Positions 37,701 through 46,792 of a DNA stretch of 64,000 nucleotides are shown piece by piece. This stretch comes from Paenimyroides viscosum (lineage in GTDB: Bacteria > Bacteroidota > Bacteroidia > Flavobacteriales > Flavobacteriaceae): NCBI RefSeq assembly GCF_003858535.1, contig NZ_RQTJ01000001.1, positions 151,761-215,760 on the forward strand, given 5' to 3'. A model generated the notes under the pieces. That model searched no databases. It had not been told where the DNA came from and saw nothing but the letters and a program-made list of their open reading frames with translations. The number at the start of each line of letters is the position of its first letter. Position 1 is the first letter of the stretch. The position numbers and the translations under genes are program-made.

Positions 37701-38194
37701 TGAAGAAAATTTTGTTATTGTCTGACACCCACAGTTACATCGACGATCGAATTTTGCATTATGCAGAACAAGCAGATGAAGTGTGGCATGCGGGCGATAT
37801 TGGCGATTTAAAAGTAACCGATGCGCTTAAAAAAATTAAACCTTTACAGGCTGTTTACGGCAATATTGATGATGCGGAAGCACGAAAAGAATTTCCGTTA
37901 GATGCTGTTTTTATGTGCGAAAATAAAAAGGTATGGATTACGCATATTGGCGGTTATCCTGGGAAATATCCAGCAAGAATTAAAGAAGGATTTGCGTTGT
38001 ACAAACCCGATATTTTCATTTGCGGACATTCGCATATTTTAAAAGTTCAGTTCGATAAACAGTTTAATTGTTTAGATTTAAATCCTGGTGCAGCAGGTAT
38101 TTACGGATTTCATCAAATGAGAACAATGCTTCGGTTTAAAATAGATAAAGATAAGATTGAAAATTTAGAAGTTATAGAATTAGGTAAAAGATAA
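37700..38194 (+). CDS. YfcE-like metallophosphoesterase
   Basis: The 164-residue protein starts at 37700, overlapping the M64 stop by one base; an in-frame ATG 66 bases upstream would run through the previous gene and precedes no family sequence. The motifs are LLSDTHSYID (6-15), HAGDIGDL (about 32-39), YGNIDD (about 53-58), THIGGYPG (about 84) and CGHSHILK (about 110-117), which together make the two-metal site. YfcE homologues are cytoplasmic phosphodiesterases with modest substrate selectivity; the natural substrate is unknown. The bestrophin gene follows 3 bp later. Confidence 0.9.
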   Translation: MKKILLLSDTHSYIDDRILHYAEQADEVWHAGDIGDLKVTDALKKIKPLQAVYGNIDDAEARKEFPLDAVFMCENKKVWITHIGGYPGKYPARIKEGFALYKPDIFICGHSHILKVQFDKQFNCLDLNPGAAGIYGFHQMRTMLRFKIDKDKIENLEVIELGKR

Positions 38195-38197
38195 CGT

Positions 38198-39088
38198 ATG
38201 ATAGTATATAACGCAAAAGATTGGTTAGGATTTATTTTTAAGATTCATAAATCAGACACCGTTCGTAAATTATGGCCAGCAATTCTTTTTATGGGTTTGC
38301 TGTCTTGGTTGGTTGCTTATTTAGAACTCGATTATTTTAATCTTTCACAGAATTCAGCCTTAAAAAACACATCGATATTGCATACAGTAATTGGTTTTGT
38401 ATTGTCGTTATTATTGGTTTTTCGAACAAATACAGCTTATGATCGTTGGTGGGAAGGTCGAAAAATGTGGGGAAAACTGGTAAACGATTCTCGCAACCTT
38501 GCAATAAAACTAAATGCATTAATTCCTGAAGAAGATAAAGTTACACGCATCTATTTTAGCAATAAAATTAAACTGTTTGCAAAGGTTTTACATACCCATT
38601 TAACAAGTGAATCAACAAAATATATGCTTGATGAAGAAGAGCATCCCGAATACGATGAATCTTTAAAAGCACAGCATCCACCCACAAAAGTTGTTGGTAA
38701 AATGTATGTAGCCTTGCAAAAACTGGAAAAAGACAAGATTATTTCTCCGCAAGATAAATTAATTTTAGATCAAAATTTAAATGGTTTGTTAGATGTTGCC
38801 GGAGCTTGTGAACGTATCAAAAACACACCGATTCCTATTGCTTATGCCGTTTTTATAAAGAAATTTATCTTTGTGTATGTTCTTACATTGCCAATTGGTT
38901 ATGTGTTTACAACAGGCTATTTTATTGTGCCGCTGGTAATGATTATTTTCTATGTTTTGTTGAGTATAGAATTGATTGCCGAAGAAATTGAAGATCCTTT
39001 TAACGGTGGAACCGATGATTTACCTACAGCAAAAATTGCCGAAAACATTGGTAAATATGTTTCAAACGTTTTAAAGGATAATAATTAA
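38198..39088 (+). CDS. Bestrophin-family channel protein
   Basis: The 296-residue protein is a UPF0187/bestrophin homologue; bacterial members form pentameric ion channels in the inner membrane. It has hydrophobic helices at about 28-46, 62-80, 220-240 and 245-265, and the signature RTNTAYDRWWEGRKMWGKLVNDSRNLA at about 73-99. The cytosolic C-terminus contains the EEIEDPFNG motif of the gate region. Whether it passes sodium or another ion cannot be read from sequence. It lies in a run with the phosphoesterase gene upstream and a DUF2461 gene 24 bp downstream. Confidence 0.92.
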   Translation: MIVYNAKDWLGFIFKIHKSDTVRKLWPAILFMGLLSWLVAYLELDYFNLSQNSALKNTSILHTVIGFVLSLLLVFRTNTAYDRWWEGRKMWGKLVNDSRNLAIKLNALIPEEDKVTRIYFSNKIKLFAKVLHTHLTSESTKYMLDEEEHPEYDESLKAQHPPTKVVGKMYVALQKLEKDKIISPQDKLILDQNLNGLLDVAGACERIKNTPIPIAYAVFIKKFIFVYVLTLPIGYVFTTGYFIVPLVMIIFYVLLSIELIAEEIEDPFNGGTDDLPTAKIAENIGKYVSNVLKDNN

Positions 39089-39112
39089 TAGTATCTTTAA
39101 ATTAAAAAAGTA

Positions 39113-39769
39113 ATGCAGAACGTTTTAGATTATATAAATAAATTACAACAGAATAATAATCGCGAGTGGTTTACCGAAAATAAAAAGAGTTTTGAAGATG
39201 CTAAAGAAACCGCAAGTAGTTTGTTTAATGCTGTTTACAATGAACTAAAATCAAGCGATCATTTAGAGCCTTTAAAGATTTATAGAATTTATCGCGATGT
39301 TCGATTTTCTTCCGATAAAACTCCATATAAAAACCATTTTTCAATGTTCATGAGCAGATCGCAACCCGATTTTCGTGGTGGATATTACCTTCATATAGAA
39401 CCTGGAAAATCTTTTATTGGTGTTGGATTTTTCGATCCGAATAAAGAAGATTTGTTGCGTATTAGAAAAGAAATCGAATTAGATGATGAACTAGAAACCA
39501 TATTAAATTCCAAAGACATACAAGCTACATTTGGAACTTTAGAAGGCGACGAAGTTAAAACAGCTCCAAAAGGTTTCGATAAAACCCACGAACGAATTGC
39601 TTTGTTAAGGAAAAAACAGTTTTTATTGATTCATAAATTTACCGACAAAGAGGTTTTAAGTCCTGATTTTTATAAAGAAGCGGCAAAAGTTTTCAAAAAA
39701 TCCAGACCTTTTGTAGATTATATGACCGATGTGTTGCTTACGAATTTGAATGGGGAAAAGAATTTATAA
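39113..39769 (+). CDS. DUF2461 (TIGR02453) family protein
   Basis: The 218-residue protein matches the DUF2461 family: NNREWFTENKKSFEDAK (15-31), YRDVRFSSDKTPYKNHFSMF (about 62-81), GGYYLHIEPGKSFIGVGFFDP (about 91-111) and the basic KGFDKTHERIALLRKKQF (about 156-173). Members are common in bacteria and fungi but have no established function. No signal peptide is seen. Its 3' end overlaps the convergent monooxygenase gene by six bases. Confidence 0.9.
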   Translation: MQNVLDYINKLQQNNNREWFTENKKSFEDAKETASSLFNAVYNELKSSDHLEPLKIYRIYRDVRFSSDKTPYKNHFSMFMSRSQPDFRGGYYLHIEPGKSFIGVGFFDPNKEDLLRIRKEIELDDELETILNSKDIQATFGTLEGDEVKTAPKGFDKTHERIALLRKKQFLLIHKFTDKEVLSPDFYKEAAKVFKKSRPFVDYMTDVLLTNLNGEKNL

Positions 39770-41152
39770 ATCTTGAGATTTAAAGAAACTGCCACGTGGT
39801 TGATCGCTTTCATGTAACGCAATTTCGGTATGTAAAAATTTTGCAGCATTGGCAGAATCTTTAACCTTAACCTTAGTACGATCAATCATTTCGGCTTCAA
39901 AATCATTAAGTATTAATTTTCTTAAACCTTGCTCTTTATTAAGCATTAAATATTTGTGTTTACTGTATATTTTACGTGCCAAAGCTAAAGCGTCTAATAA
40001 TGCCTGATTGGCACCTTGACCTTTAAACGGACTCATAGGGTGTGCGGCGTCGCCAATTAATGTAGCATTGCCTAAATTCTGTAAAAGTTCTGGAGAAATT
40101 ATAGATCGATCGTACACTGGATAACCAGAAATTTGATGTGCTGCAGTTGCATTTAAAATATCAGGAATAGGAGCATGCCAGTTTAAACGTTTACAAGCTT
40201 CTTCTTTTAATTTTTCTGAACCATTTAAGCTTAAATCAATAGCGTCTTTTTCTGAAATTAAGAAACTAAGCTGCCACATAATTGATTCAGAATCAAAAGG
40301 CATCATATAAATTCGTTCTTTGCCATTAGCTGTTTGAAACACCGTTTCTCTATCTAATAATTCATGATCTTTAAGAGATTTTAAACTACAAATCCCTAAT
40401 ATTACCATACAATCTAAAAACTTTAGCGGAGCTACTTTTTCGCCAACCAATAAATTACGTACCGAACTTCGAATACCGTCTGCACCAACCACTAGGTTTG
40501 TGGTGGTTATCTTTAATTCATTATTTACTAAAAAGCTAAGTTTAACTTCTTGTTCATTATTTTGTTCGATATTTATTAATTTATGACCCCAATTTATGGT
40601 TTCTTTACTTTGTAATTGATTCATAAGCTGTAAACGCAAATGTTGCCTGCTTATGTGAATATTTGTATATTTTGAAGTTTTAGCCGAGGAATTTTGTAAC
40701 CATTTTCGCATTCCCCATTCGCCAACAATTGTTCCATCTGCGGTATGAACTATGTGTTTGGTTGATACAATCCCTTTATCTAAAGTATCAATTCCAAAAC
40801 CTTGAAGTGCTTTGCTGGCTTGTTGTAAAGTAAGACCGTAACCTTGAGCTCGACTTTCAAAATTTTGATCACGTTCATAAATTGTGAAGGGAATTCCGCG
40901 ATGATAACATGCAACAGCCAATGCAACCCCGCCGATTCCGGCTCCGATAATAGAAACATGTGGAAATTCTAGCTTTGGTTCTAAAATTTTTTCATAAGAA
41001 GCAATTAAACCAGAACCATTACAGTGTAAACAGTTTTTTAAAGGAGTATTTTCAGTAGTAGTTTTTTTCTTTTTTGTATTGATACGTTGCTTTACTTTAC
41101 CAATTCCTAAACAATTTTTACATACTGTGAAATAGGTAGTTGTAGTGTGCAT
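39764..41152 (-). CDS. FAD-dependent monooxygenase with N-terminal zinc knuckle
   Basis: The 462-residue protein combines an N-terminal zinc-finger-like region with a flavoprotein hydroxylase. Two CxxCxGxG motifs, typical of DnaJ-type zinc sites, are at residues 11-18 (CKNCLGIG) and 41-48 (CLHCNGSG). The FAD domain follows: GAGIGG (70-75), a DG motif in VVGADGIRSSVRNLL, and the FAD-phosphate GDAAHPMSPFKGQGANQALLDALALA at about 350-375. The family hydroxylates aromatic or related substrates; none can be named. It lies 124 bp from the carotenoid cluster on the same strand but is probably separate. Both halves are in one uninterrupted frame. Confidence 0.85.
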   Translation of the reverse strand: MHTTTTYFTVCKNCLGIGKVKQRINTKKKKTTTENTPLKNCLHCNGSGLIASYEKILEPKLEFPHVSIIGAGIGGVALAVACYHRGIPFTIYERDQNFESRAQGYGLTLQQASKALQGFGIDTLDKGIVSTKHIVHTADGTIVGEWGMRKWLQNSSAKTSKYTNIHISRQHLRLQLMNQLQSKETINWGHKLINIEQNNEQEVKLSFLVNNELKITTTNLVVGADGIRSSVRNLLVGEKVAPLKFLDCMVILGICSLKSLKDHELLDRETVFQTANGKERIYMMPFDSESIMWQLSFLISEKDAIDLSLNGSEKLKEEACKRLNWHAPIPDILNATAAHQISGYPVYDRSIISPELLQNLGNATLIGDAAHPMSPFKGQGANQALLDALALARKIYSKHKYLMLNKEQGLRKLILNDFEAEMIDRTKVKVKDSANAAKFLHTEIALHESDQPRGSFFKSQDL

Positions 41153-41275
41153 TTTGAACTATTTAAGATGAGCAGTTATATTAATCTCTGGTAAATGCAA
41201 AATTATAAAAAACCATTCTTATAAATTTGATTTTTTTTAAAACTAAATAAATAACAACAACAATATTCAATAAAA

Positions 41276-41965
41276 TTAGCTTTGTTTAACTTTAAACAAT
41301 TTAAAGAAGTACAGCACTAAAAGAAACTGCGTGTAACCATACACAGCGTCTTCTACCGGTATTGTTAACATTCTTATTCCCATAAAATGTGTTGGATTAT
41401 AATTAACAATTGGTGATTCTAATCCGGTTCCAGTTAAAATGCCGTTAACTGCAAAAAAGCCCAACATAAGAAAAGAATATATAGCAGTTGCTTTACCAAG
41501 CCAATAAATGCGTTTAATAAAATGTAGAAATATTAAGGTTAATATAGTAACTATTGCTGTTAATAAAGTATATATTTTATCGTAATGTAATAAAGCAACA
41601 ACTGCACAAATAATAACACTTATAAAAACAATAATGTTATTAAAACTTTGTAGTTTTTGTAATTCAAAAAATTTATCAATACAATAGTATGTAAATACGC
41701 AAGAGAAAGGTATACAAATAAAAAACAACCATTCTTCTATAGGTAAGCCAGCAAATGTAAAACCTAAGGTATAATCAGTATCAAACCACCAAACGCCCAT
41801 TTGTGTAAACCATATATCCCATAAAATAAAAGGTATTGCAACTATAACTGCAGCTTTAAAAAATGTTATAAAATGCTTGTAGAACCTTATTCTGTTATCA
41901 AAAGAAGCAATGAAGCAAATTATTATTGTAAAAAATAGTACAAGTAAATAAGTGTATGGTTTCAT
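41276..41965 (-). CDS. crtY: Lycopene cyclase, CrtYcd-type fusion
   Basis: The 229-residue membrane protein contains two lycopene-cyclase domains of the CarR/CrtYc-CrtYd kind, fused in tandem, which cyclise lycopene to beta-carotene. The signature motif PxE(E/D) appears twice: GLPIEEWLFF (about 77-86) and IPVEDAVYGY (about 205-214). About seven hydrophobic helices are visible, matching the 3+3 or more layout of the fused form. The gene begins directly after the crtZ stop on the minus strand. It is the last gene of the operon and ends in AT-rich DNA. Confidence 0.88.
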   Translation of the reverse strand: MKPYTYLLVLFFTIIICFIASFDNRIRFYKHFITFFKAAVIVAIPFILWDIWFTQMGVWWFDTDYTLGFTFAGLPIEEWLFFICIPFSCVFTYYCIDKFFELQKLQSFNNIIVFISVIICAVVALLHYDKIYTLLTAIVTILTLIFLHFIKRIYWLGKATAIYSFLMLGFFAVNGILTGTGLESPIVNYNPTHFMGIRMLTIPVEDAVYGYTQFLLVLYFFKLFKVKQS

Positions 41966-42418
41966 TTAATTTTTATTTAAAAACATTTTAAAATATTTAT
42001 GTGGCACGTGAAGAAATCCAAAACATTCACCTTTTTCTTTACCCAAGTGTTTATGATGTTGTTTGTGGGCTCTTCGTAAGGCTAAAAAATAAGCATTTTT
42101 GGTGTTTGAGAATATTTTAAAGCGTTGATGAATAAATATATCGTGAATAAAAAAATAAGCAATGCCGTACAGCATAATTCCTAAACCTACATAGAATAAA
42201 AAATTAAAATCTTTTAAAGATCCAAAGTACATAAGTGCTATAGTGGGAAGAGCAAAAATGACGAAAAAATAATCATTTCTTTCAAGATCACCAGTATTGC
42301 TATGATCGTGATGATCTTTATGTAACACCCATAAAAATCCATGCATTACATATTTGTGTATAAGCCATGTAGCGCCTTCCATTAAAGTAAATGTTATAAT
42401 TACTATGAGTAAATTCAT
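41966..42418 (-). CDS. crtZ: Beta-carotene hydroxylase
   Basis: CrtZ adds hydroxyls at positions 3 and 3' of beta-carotene, giving zeaxanthin. The 150-residue diiron membrane protein has the histidine clusters HKYVMHGFLWVLHKDHHDH (about 21-39), HDIFIHQRF (about 90-98) and HKQHHKHLG (about 116-124), all required to bind the iron centre. Hydrophobic helices flank these. It abuts crtY with no gap and follows crtB by 37 bp. Confidence 0.95.
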   Translation of the reverse strand: MNLLIVIITFTLMEGATWLIHKYVMHGFLWVLHKDHHDHSNTGDLERNDYFFVIFALPTIALMYFGSLKDFNFLFYVGLGIMLYGIAYFFIHDIFIHQRFKIFSNTKNAYFLALRRAHKQHHKHLGKEKGECFGFLHVPHKYFKMFLNKN

Positions 42419-42455
42419 TATATATATTTAAATTAATTAAATTTTACTGAGTTGT

Positions 42456-43292
42456 TTACAAAATTGCAACCTTGTAACGCAAATAGCTTTTAAAAGCTAC
42501 ATAAGCTTTTTGCAAATTATGAATTCTAGTTCTACTGTTAAGAATCTGGTTTGAATCTTTACTTTTAATTTTATAAAAAAGTGATAAATAATATTTATAA
42601 GCCAGATAAACACCGAACTTAGAAGAATTAGGTAATTTTTTAATTCCTATTAATGCCTCTTTAAACTCTAATTCAATTTCGTTTTCAATTTGATATTTAA
42701 TGTGATCGTTAAAAGCTAGCATATTCACATTAGGAAAATAAGTTCGACCTAATTCTTGGAAATCATCTTTTAAATCTCTTAAAAAATTAATTTTCTGAAA
42801 GGCAGATCCTAATTTCATAGCATACGGCTTTAATTCTTGATATTTTTTCTTATCTGCTTCTGTAAAAACTTGCAAACACATTAAGCCAACAACTTCTGCC
42901 GAACCGTGAATGTATTCATTATATAAATCAGAATTATAATTAATCTTTTTAAGGTCCATTGCCATACTGTGAAGAAACTGGTCAATTAAATTTCTGTCGA
43001 TATTATATTTATGAACCGTTTCTTGAAAAGATTGCAAAATTGGATTTAAAGAAATGCGTTCTTCTAAAGCTGTAGCAGTTTCTAATTTTAATCTATTTAA
43101 TAAATTTTCTTTGTTATAACCATGAAAACTATCTACAATTTCATCTGCTAATCGTACATATCCATAGATAGCGTAAACACCACGACGTATGTTTGGTTTT
43201 AAAGCTAAAATACCAAGTGAAAAGCTGGTGCTGTATTTTTCTGTTGTTTTTTTACTTACGTCGTAAGCTAGTTCATCAAAAAGTTTTTTCAT
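42456..43292 (-). CDS. crtB: Phytoene synthase
   Basis: CrtB condenses two geranylgeranyl diphosphate molecules into phytoene, the first dedicated step of carotenoid synthesis. The 278-residue protein has the aspartate-rich RLADEIVDSFHG region (about 47-58), the middle motif YNEYIHGSAEVVGLMCLQVF (about 123-142), and the second aspartate-rich block NFLRDLKDDFQELGRTYFP (about 168-186). It starts 5 bp after crtI, so they are cotranscribed. Membrane association is peripheral. Confidence 0.96.
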   Translation of the reverse strand: MKKLFDELAYDVSKKTTEKYSTSFSLGILALKPNIRRGVYAIYGYVRLADEIVDSFHGYNKENLLNRLKLETATALEERISLNPILQSFQETVHKYNIDRNLIDQFLHSMAMDLKKINYNSDLYNEYIHGSAEVVGLMCLQVFTEADKKKYQELKPYAMKLGSAFQKINFLRDLKDDFQELGRTYFPNVNMLAFNDHIKYQIENEIELEFKEALIGIKKLPNSSKFGVYLAYKYYLSLFYKIKSKDSNQILNSRTRIHNLQKAYVAFKSYLRYKVAIL

Positions 43293-43297
43293 AGTTT

Positions 43298-44767
43298 TTA
43301 TTTTAAGTTATTAACTTCTTTTGCAACAATTTTACCCGATATAATTGCCGGCGGAACTCCCGGACCTGGTACGGTTAGCTGTCCTGCATAAAAAAGATTT
43401 GTTACTTTTTTGTTTCTAATTTTTGGTTTAAGTATTGCAGTTTGGTTTAATGTGTTAGCCAATCCGTAGGCATTACCACCATAAGCATTATAATCGTTCT
43501 TAAAATCGGATACACAATAGCTTTTTTTATAATCGAGTTTAGCGTAAAGGTTTTGAGCACCAGTGTGCTTTTCAATTCTAGAAAGCATGTGTTTAAGATA
43601 AAATTCTCGTGTAGACTCATCGTCATTAATACCTGTTGCAATAGGTAATAATAAAAAAAGGTTTTCACAATTTTCTGGAGCTACAGACGCATCGGTTTTA
43701 GACGGACAACAAACGTAAAACAACGGATCTTTTGGCCAAGATTTATCGGTATAAATACAATTAATATGTTGATCTAAATCGTTTTCAAAAAACAACGTAT
43801 GGTGCTTTAACGCCGGTATTTTCTCTTTAATACCTAAATAATAAATAAGGCAAGAAGGTGCAAAAGTCTTTTTTCGCCAATAATGTTCGCTATAATTTCT
43901 ATATTGTTGTGGCAGAAGCGTTTCGGTATGATGATAATCTGAAGATGCTATAACGGCATCAAAATGTTCGCTTTTTCCGTTTATAATTACAGATGATATA
44001 TAATTTTGATCGATATTTATTTTATCAATTTTTTTATTAAAATGAAAAACCGAACCTTGTGCTTCGGCAACTTCTTTCATTGCAAGAACCAACTGGTAAA
44101 AACCACCCATAGGATAATGTGTACCTAAAGCATAACCGCCATAATTCATTAAGCTATACATAGCTGGAATTTTTGCAGGTGATGCACCTAAAAAAATCAC
44201 AGGAAATTCCATTAAAGACCTTAGTTTTTCATTGGTAAAGTATTTAGCTACATACGTTCTAAAATTAGTAAGTAAATCTAATTTTAAAGCACTTTTTGCA
44301 ATGGTTGGCGAAACAAATTCTAAGAAACTATGACAAGGTTTGTTAACAAAATCGGTCATCCCAACTTGGTATTTGTACTTTGCGGCCTGCATAAATTTAT
44401 CGAGCTGTTTACCGGCACCCGACTCTAAATTTTCTGCAAGATTTTTAAGCTCTTGATAAGATTCTGGAATAGAAATAGCATCATTAGCAAAAATCATATC
44501 AAATTGCGGATTTAAAGAAACTAGCTTATAAAAATCGGAAGTTGTAAAACCAAAATCATTAAAGAAATTCTCAATAATATCAGGCATCCAATACCAACTT
44601 GGTCCCATGTCAAAAACATAACCATTATTGGTAGTAAATTGTCTGGCTCTGCCACCAGGCTTATCGTGTTGTTCAAAAACATGTACTTCATGACCTTCTT
44701 TAGCGGCATAAGCTGCAGCAGATAAACCCGAAAAACCAGAACCAATTATTGCTATTTTCTTTTTCAT
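43298..44767 (-). CDS. crtI: Phytoene desaturase
   Basis: CrtI introduces four double bonds into phytoene to make lycopene, using FAD. The 489-residue protein begins with the dinucleotide-binding IGSGFSGLSAAAYAAKEGHEV (8-28), followed by EQHDKPGGRARQF (about 31-43). Its C-terminus carries FYAGQLTVPGPGVPPAIISGKIVA (about 456-480), the family signature that binds FAD. It is the first structural gene of the cluster, 46 bp after the MarR-type regulator gene. The gene order marR-crtI-crtB-crtZ-crtY is consistent with a single transcript. Confidence 0.97.
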   Translation of the reverse strand: MKKKIAIIGSGFSGLSAAAYAAKEGHEVHVFEQHDKPGGRARQFTTNNGYVFDMGPSWYWMPDIIENFFNDFGFTTSDFYKLVSLNPQFDMIFANDAISIPESYQELKNLAENLESGAGKQLDKFMQAAKYKYQVGMTDFVNKPCHSFLEFVSPTIAKSALKLDLLTNFRTYVAKYFTNEKLRSLMEFPVIFLGASPAKIPAMYSLMNYGGYALGTHYPMGGFYQLVLAMKEVAEAQGSVFHFNKKIDKINIDQNYISSVIINGKSEHFDAVIASSDYHHTETLLPQQYRNYSEHYWRKKTFAPSCLIYYLGIKEKIPALKHHTLFFENDLDQHINCIYTDKSWPKDPLFYVCCPSKTDASVAPENCENLFLLLPIATGINDDESTREFYLKHMLSRIEKHTGAQNLYAKLDYKKSYCVSDFKNDYNAYGGNAYGLANTLNQTAILKPKIRNKKVTNLFYAGQLTVPGPGVPPAIISGKIVAKEVNNLK

Positions 44768-44813
44768 TTTTTTAGAATTGTGAAGAATTTTTGGTTACAA
44801 AATCACTTTAATT

Positions 44814-45461
44814 TTAATTGTTTTTAATATCTAACAAATTTTCGGGGTCTAAATTCATTTCATAAATAGGTTTATGAAAATCATTAAGTTTACTTAATAA
44901 CCTTATCAATTCTGTTTTTTCGGTCTCTGTAAGGTTTCCAGTAACCATATTAGTTGCCTTTCTTATTTTTCCCATTTGGCTTTCTAACACCTGTAATCCT
45001 TGATTTGTAATGGCAATTACTTTACTTCTTTTGTCTGTTTTAGATTCTTCTTGAATAACCCATCCTTTTGTAATTAACCTATTAATTATTAGGATTCCTA
45101 CGGGTTTTTCATGTACATTTTTTTTAATTAATTCCATCTTAGTCATTTCACCAAATGCTTTCAGGTTTATTAGATAAATAAAATCTTCTTGAGTAGAAAA
45201 TTCCGAACCCGAAATAGCTGCTTTAGAATAATTTTTAGCAAACCGGTTCATGTGTACCAACAAAGTACTAATAGCACTGTCTGCAGTTCGTCCGTTTTCT
45301 TTTCCTTCCCAATAAGTTTCAGCAACATTTGCATTTTCAGCATAATTTTCAGCTATCCATTTTTTAAAACCAATAATATCGTTACTGTAATTTTGATTAG
45401 CATTAGAACTATCAAAAGCTTCTACTAAATCAATAGTGTTTTTTATAAGGGCATATTTCAT
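44814..45461 (-). CDS. MarR-family regulator at head of carotenoid cluster
   Basis: The 215-residue protein has a winged helix-turn-helix of the MarR type in the middle: MTKMELIKKNVHEKPVGILIINRLITKGWVIQEESKTDKRSKVIAITNQG at about 104-153, with the basic wing at KTDKRSK. It is longer than typical MarR proteins because of an N-terminal extension of about 60 residues, which may help dimerisation or ligand binding. Its position at the start of the crt operon makes it the natural local regulator, as in other flavobacterial zeaxanthin clusters. The ligand is unknown. Confidence 0.85.
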   Translation of the reverse strand: MKYALIKNTIDLVEAFDSSNANQNYSNDIIGFKKWIAENYAENANVAETYWEGKENGRTADSAISTLLVHMNRFAKNYSKAAISGSEFSTQEDFIYLINLKAFGEMTKMELIKKNVHEKPVGILIINRLITKGWVIQEESKTDKRSKVIAITNQGLQVLESQMGKIRKATNMVTGNLTETEKTELIRLLSKLNDFHKPIYEMNLDPENLLDIKNN

Positions 45462-45481
45462 AATATAAAAAATATAGGTTA

Positions 45482-45489
45482 CAAATATA
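45482..45489 (-). promoter_or_regulatory. Candidate -7 box of the carotenoid operon
   Basis: On the minus strand TATATTTG lies 20 bp upstream of the MarR gene ATG. A clear -33 TTTG is not visible in the AT-rich DNA upstream. It is likely the promoter of the regulator and the following crt genes. Confidence 0.5.
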
Positions 45490-45589
45490 CTATAATATAT
45501 TTTAAAAGGTTTATTAATATATATAATTTTTGTTTTAATTTAATAATGAAATTTCAAACGTGCGGTATTGTACAATTTTGTAAATTTGA

Positions 45590-45792
45590 ACCCGTTGGGT
45601 GTAATTATTTCCACCACATAAAAACATAGGTTTTTCTTATGTTTTAAAAGATTATGATAGACGTTCTTTACTTTTTACATAGCAAACTATGTGAAAAAAG
45701 TATTATTTTCTATCCCATCTTTACCAATTAGTTATAATTCTATGCGTCTATGTGGTTGATTTTTTATTTATTTTGAATTACACCCAACGGGT
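45590..45792. mobile_element. MITE-like element with 17 bp inverted ends and 8 bp target duplication
   Basis: The 203 bp element begins with ACCCGTTGGGTGTAATT and ends with its perfect reverse complement (45776-45792). It is flanked exactly by the direct repeat AAATTTGA (45582-45589 and 45793-45800), as expected for a target-site duplication. Inside are a second inverted pair, ACCACATA at 45613-45620 and TATGTGGT at 45749-45756, and a central near-hairpin at 45671-45700. There is no ORF of useful size. It occupies most of the 422 bp gap between the carotenoid regulator gene and rnz; the rest is AT-rich. Confidence 0.8.
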
Positions 45793-45883
45793 AAATTTGA
45801 TTAAAATAAAATGCTTGTATTTAAATGAGCTATAAAACCTTGTTGCAACTAAATGACATTGGTTTTTAATTAATTTTTTATAA

Positions 45884-46789
45884 ATGAAGGTAAGCATTTT
45901 AGGTTGCTATTCGGCAACTCCACGTACTATTACAAACCCAACTTCGCAGGTATTAGAGATTAATAATCAAATGTATTTAATAGATTGTGGCGAAGGAACG
46001 CAGGTACAATTACGCAAGCATAAAATTAAATTCTCGCGAATAAATCACATTTTTATTTCGCACTTACACGGTGATCATTTTTTTGGATTGATTGGTTTAA
46101 TATCTACGTTTTCACTTTTAAACAGACCAAATGATCTAAATATTTACGGTCCAAAGGGTATAAAAGAAATTATTTTATTACAAATTAAACTTAGTAAATC
46201 GTACACCAAATACAACTTGTTTTTTCATGAGTTAGAATCAAAACAATCGGAACTTATTTTTGAAGATGATAAAATTACGGTTTATACCATTCCGTTAAAG
46301 CATCGTGTGTACACAAATGGTTTTTTATTTAAGGAAAAACAAGGGTTACGCAGAATAAATATCGATGCTGCGAAAGAGCATAATATTGAAGTTTGCTATT
46401 TTAACAAACTGAAACAAGGCAGCGATTTAAAACAAGAAAATGGTACCGTTATAAAAAACGAAACGGTTACTTTTGATCCATTGCCAACACAATCTTATGC
46501 TTTTTGTTCGGATACTATTTATAACGAAGAAATAATACCTTTGATTGAAAATGTTGATGTACTGTATCACGAAAGTACTTTTTTAGAGCAAGATGAAAAT
46601 AAGTGTCTTCCAACCGGACATTCAACAGCAATACAAGCCGCAACAATTGCAAAGAAAGCCAATGTTAAAAGTTTAATTTTAGGACATTATTCTACCAGAT
46701 ATTCCGATATTAATTTGTTTAAACAAGAAGCTGATACTGTTTTTAAACCTACGTTTTTAGCAGATGATGGTTTGGTTTTTAAATTTTAA
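45884..46789 (+). CDS. rnz: Ribonuclease Z
   Basis: RNase Z cleaves the 3' trailer of tRNA precursors lacking CCA. The 301-residue protein has the usual beta-lactamase fold: GCYSATPR (7-14), DCGEGTQVQLRKHKI (35-49), the zinc motif SHLHGDHFFGLIGL (about 59-72), LKHRVYTNGFLF, and HESTF plus GHSTAIQAA near residues 230-245. The length matches the short, bacterial form. It starts 83 bp after the MITE-like element and is followed 3 bp later by pdxH. Confidence 0.96.
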   Translation: MKVSILGCYSATPRTITNPTSQVLEINNQMYLIDCGEGTQVQLRKHKIKFSRINHIFISHLHGDHFFGLIGLISTFSLLNRPNDLNIYGPKGIKEIILLQIKLSKSYTKYNLFFHELESKQSELIFEDDKITVYTIPLKHRVYTNGFLFKEKQGLRRINIDAAKEHNIEVCYFNKLKQGSDLKQENGTVIKNETVTFDPLPTQSYAFCSDTIYNEEIIPLIENVDVLYHESTFLEQDENKCLPTGHSTAIQAATIAKKANVKSLILGHYSTRYSDINLFKQEADTVFKPTFLADDGLVFKF

Positions 46790-46792
46790 AAT

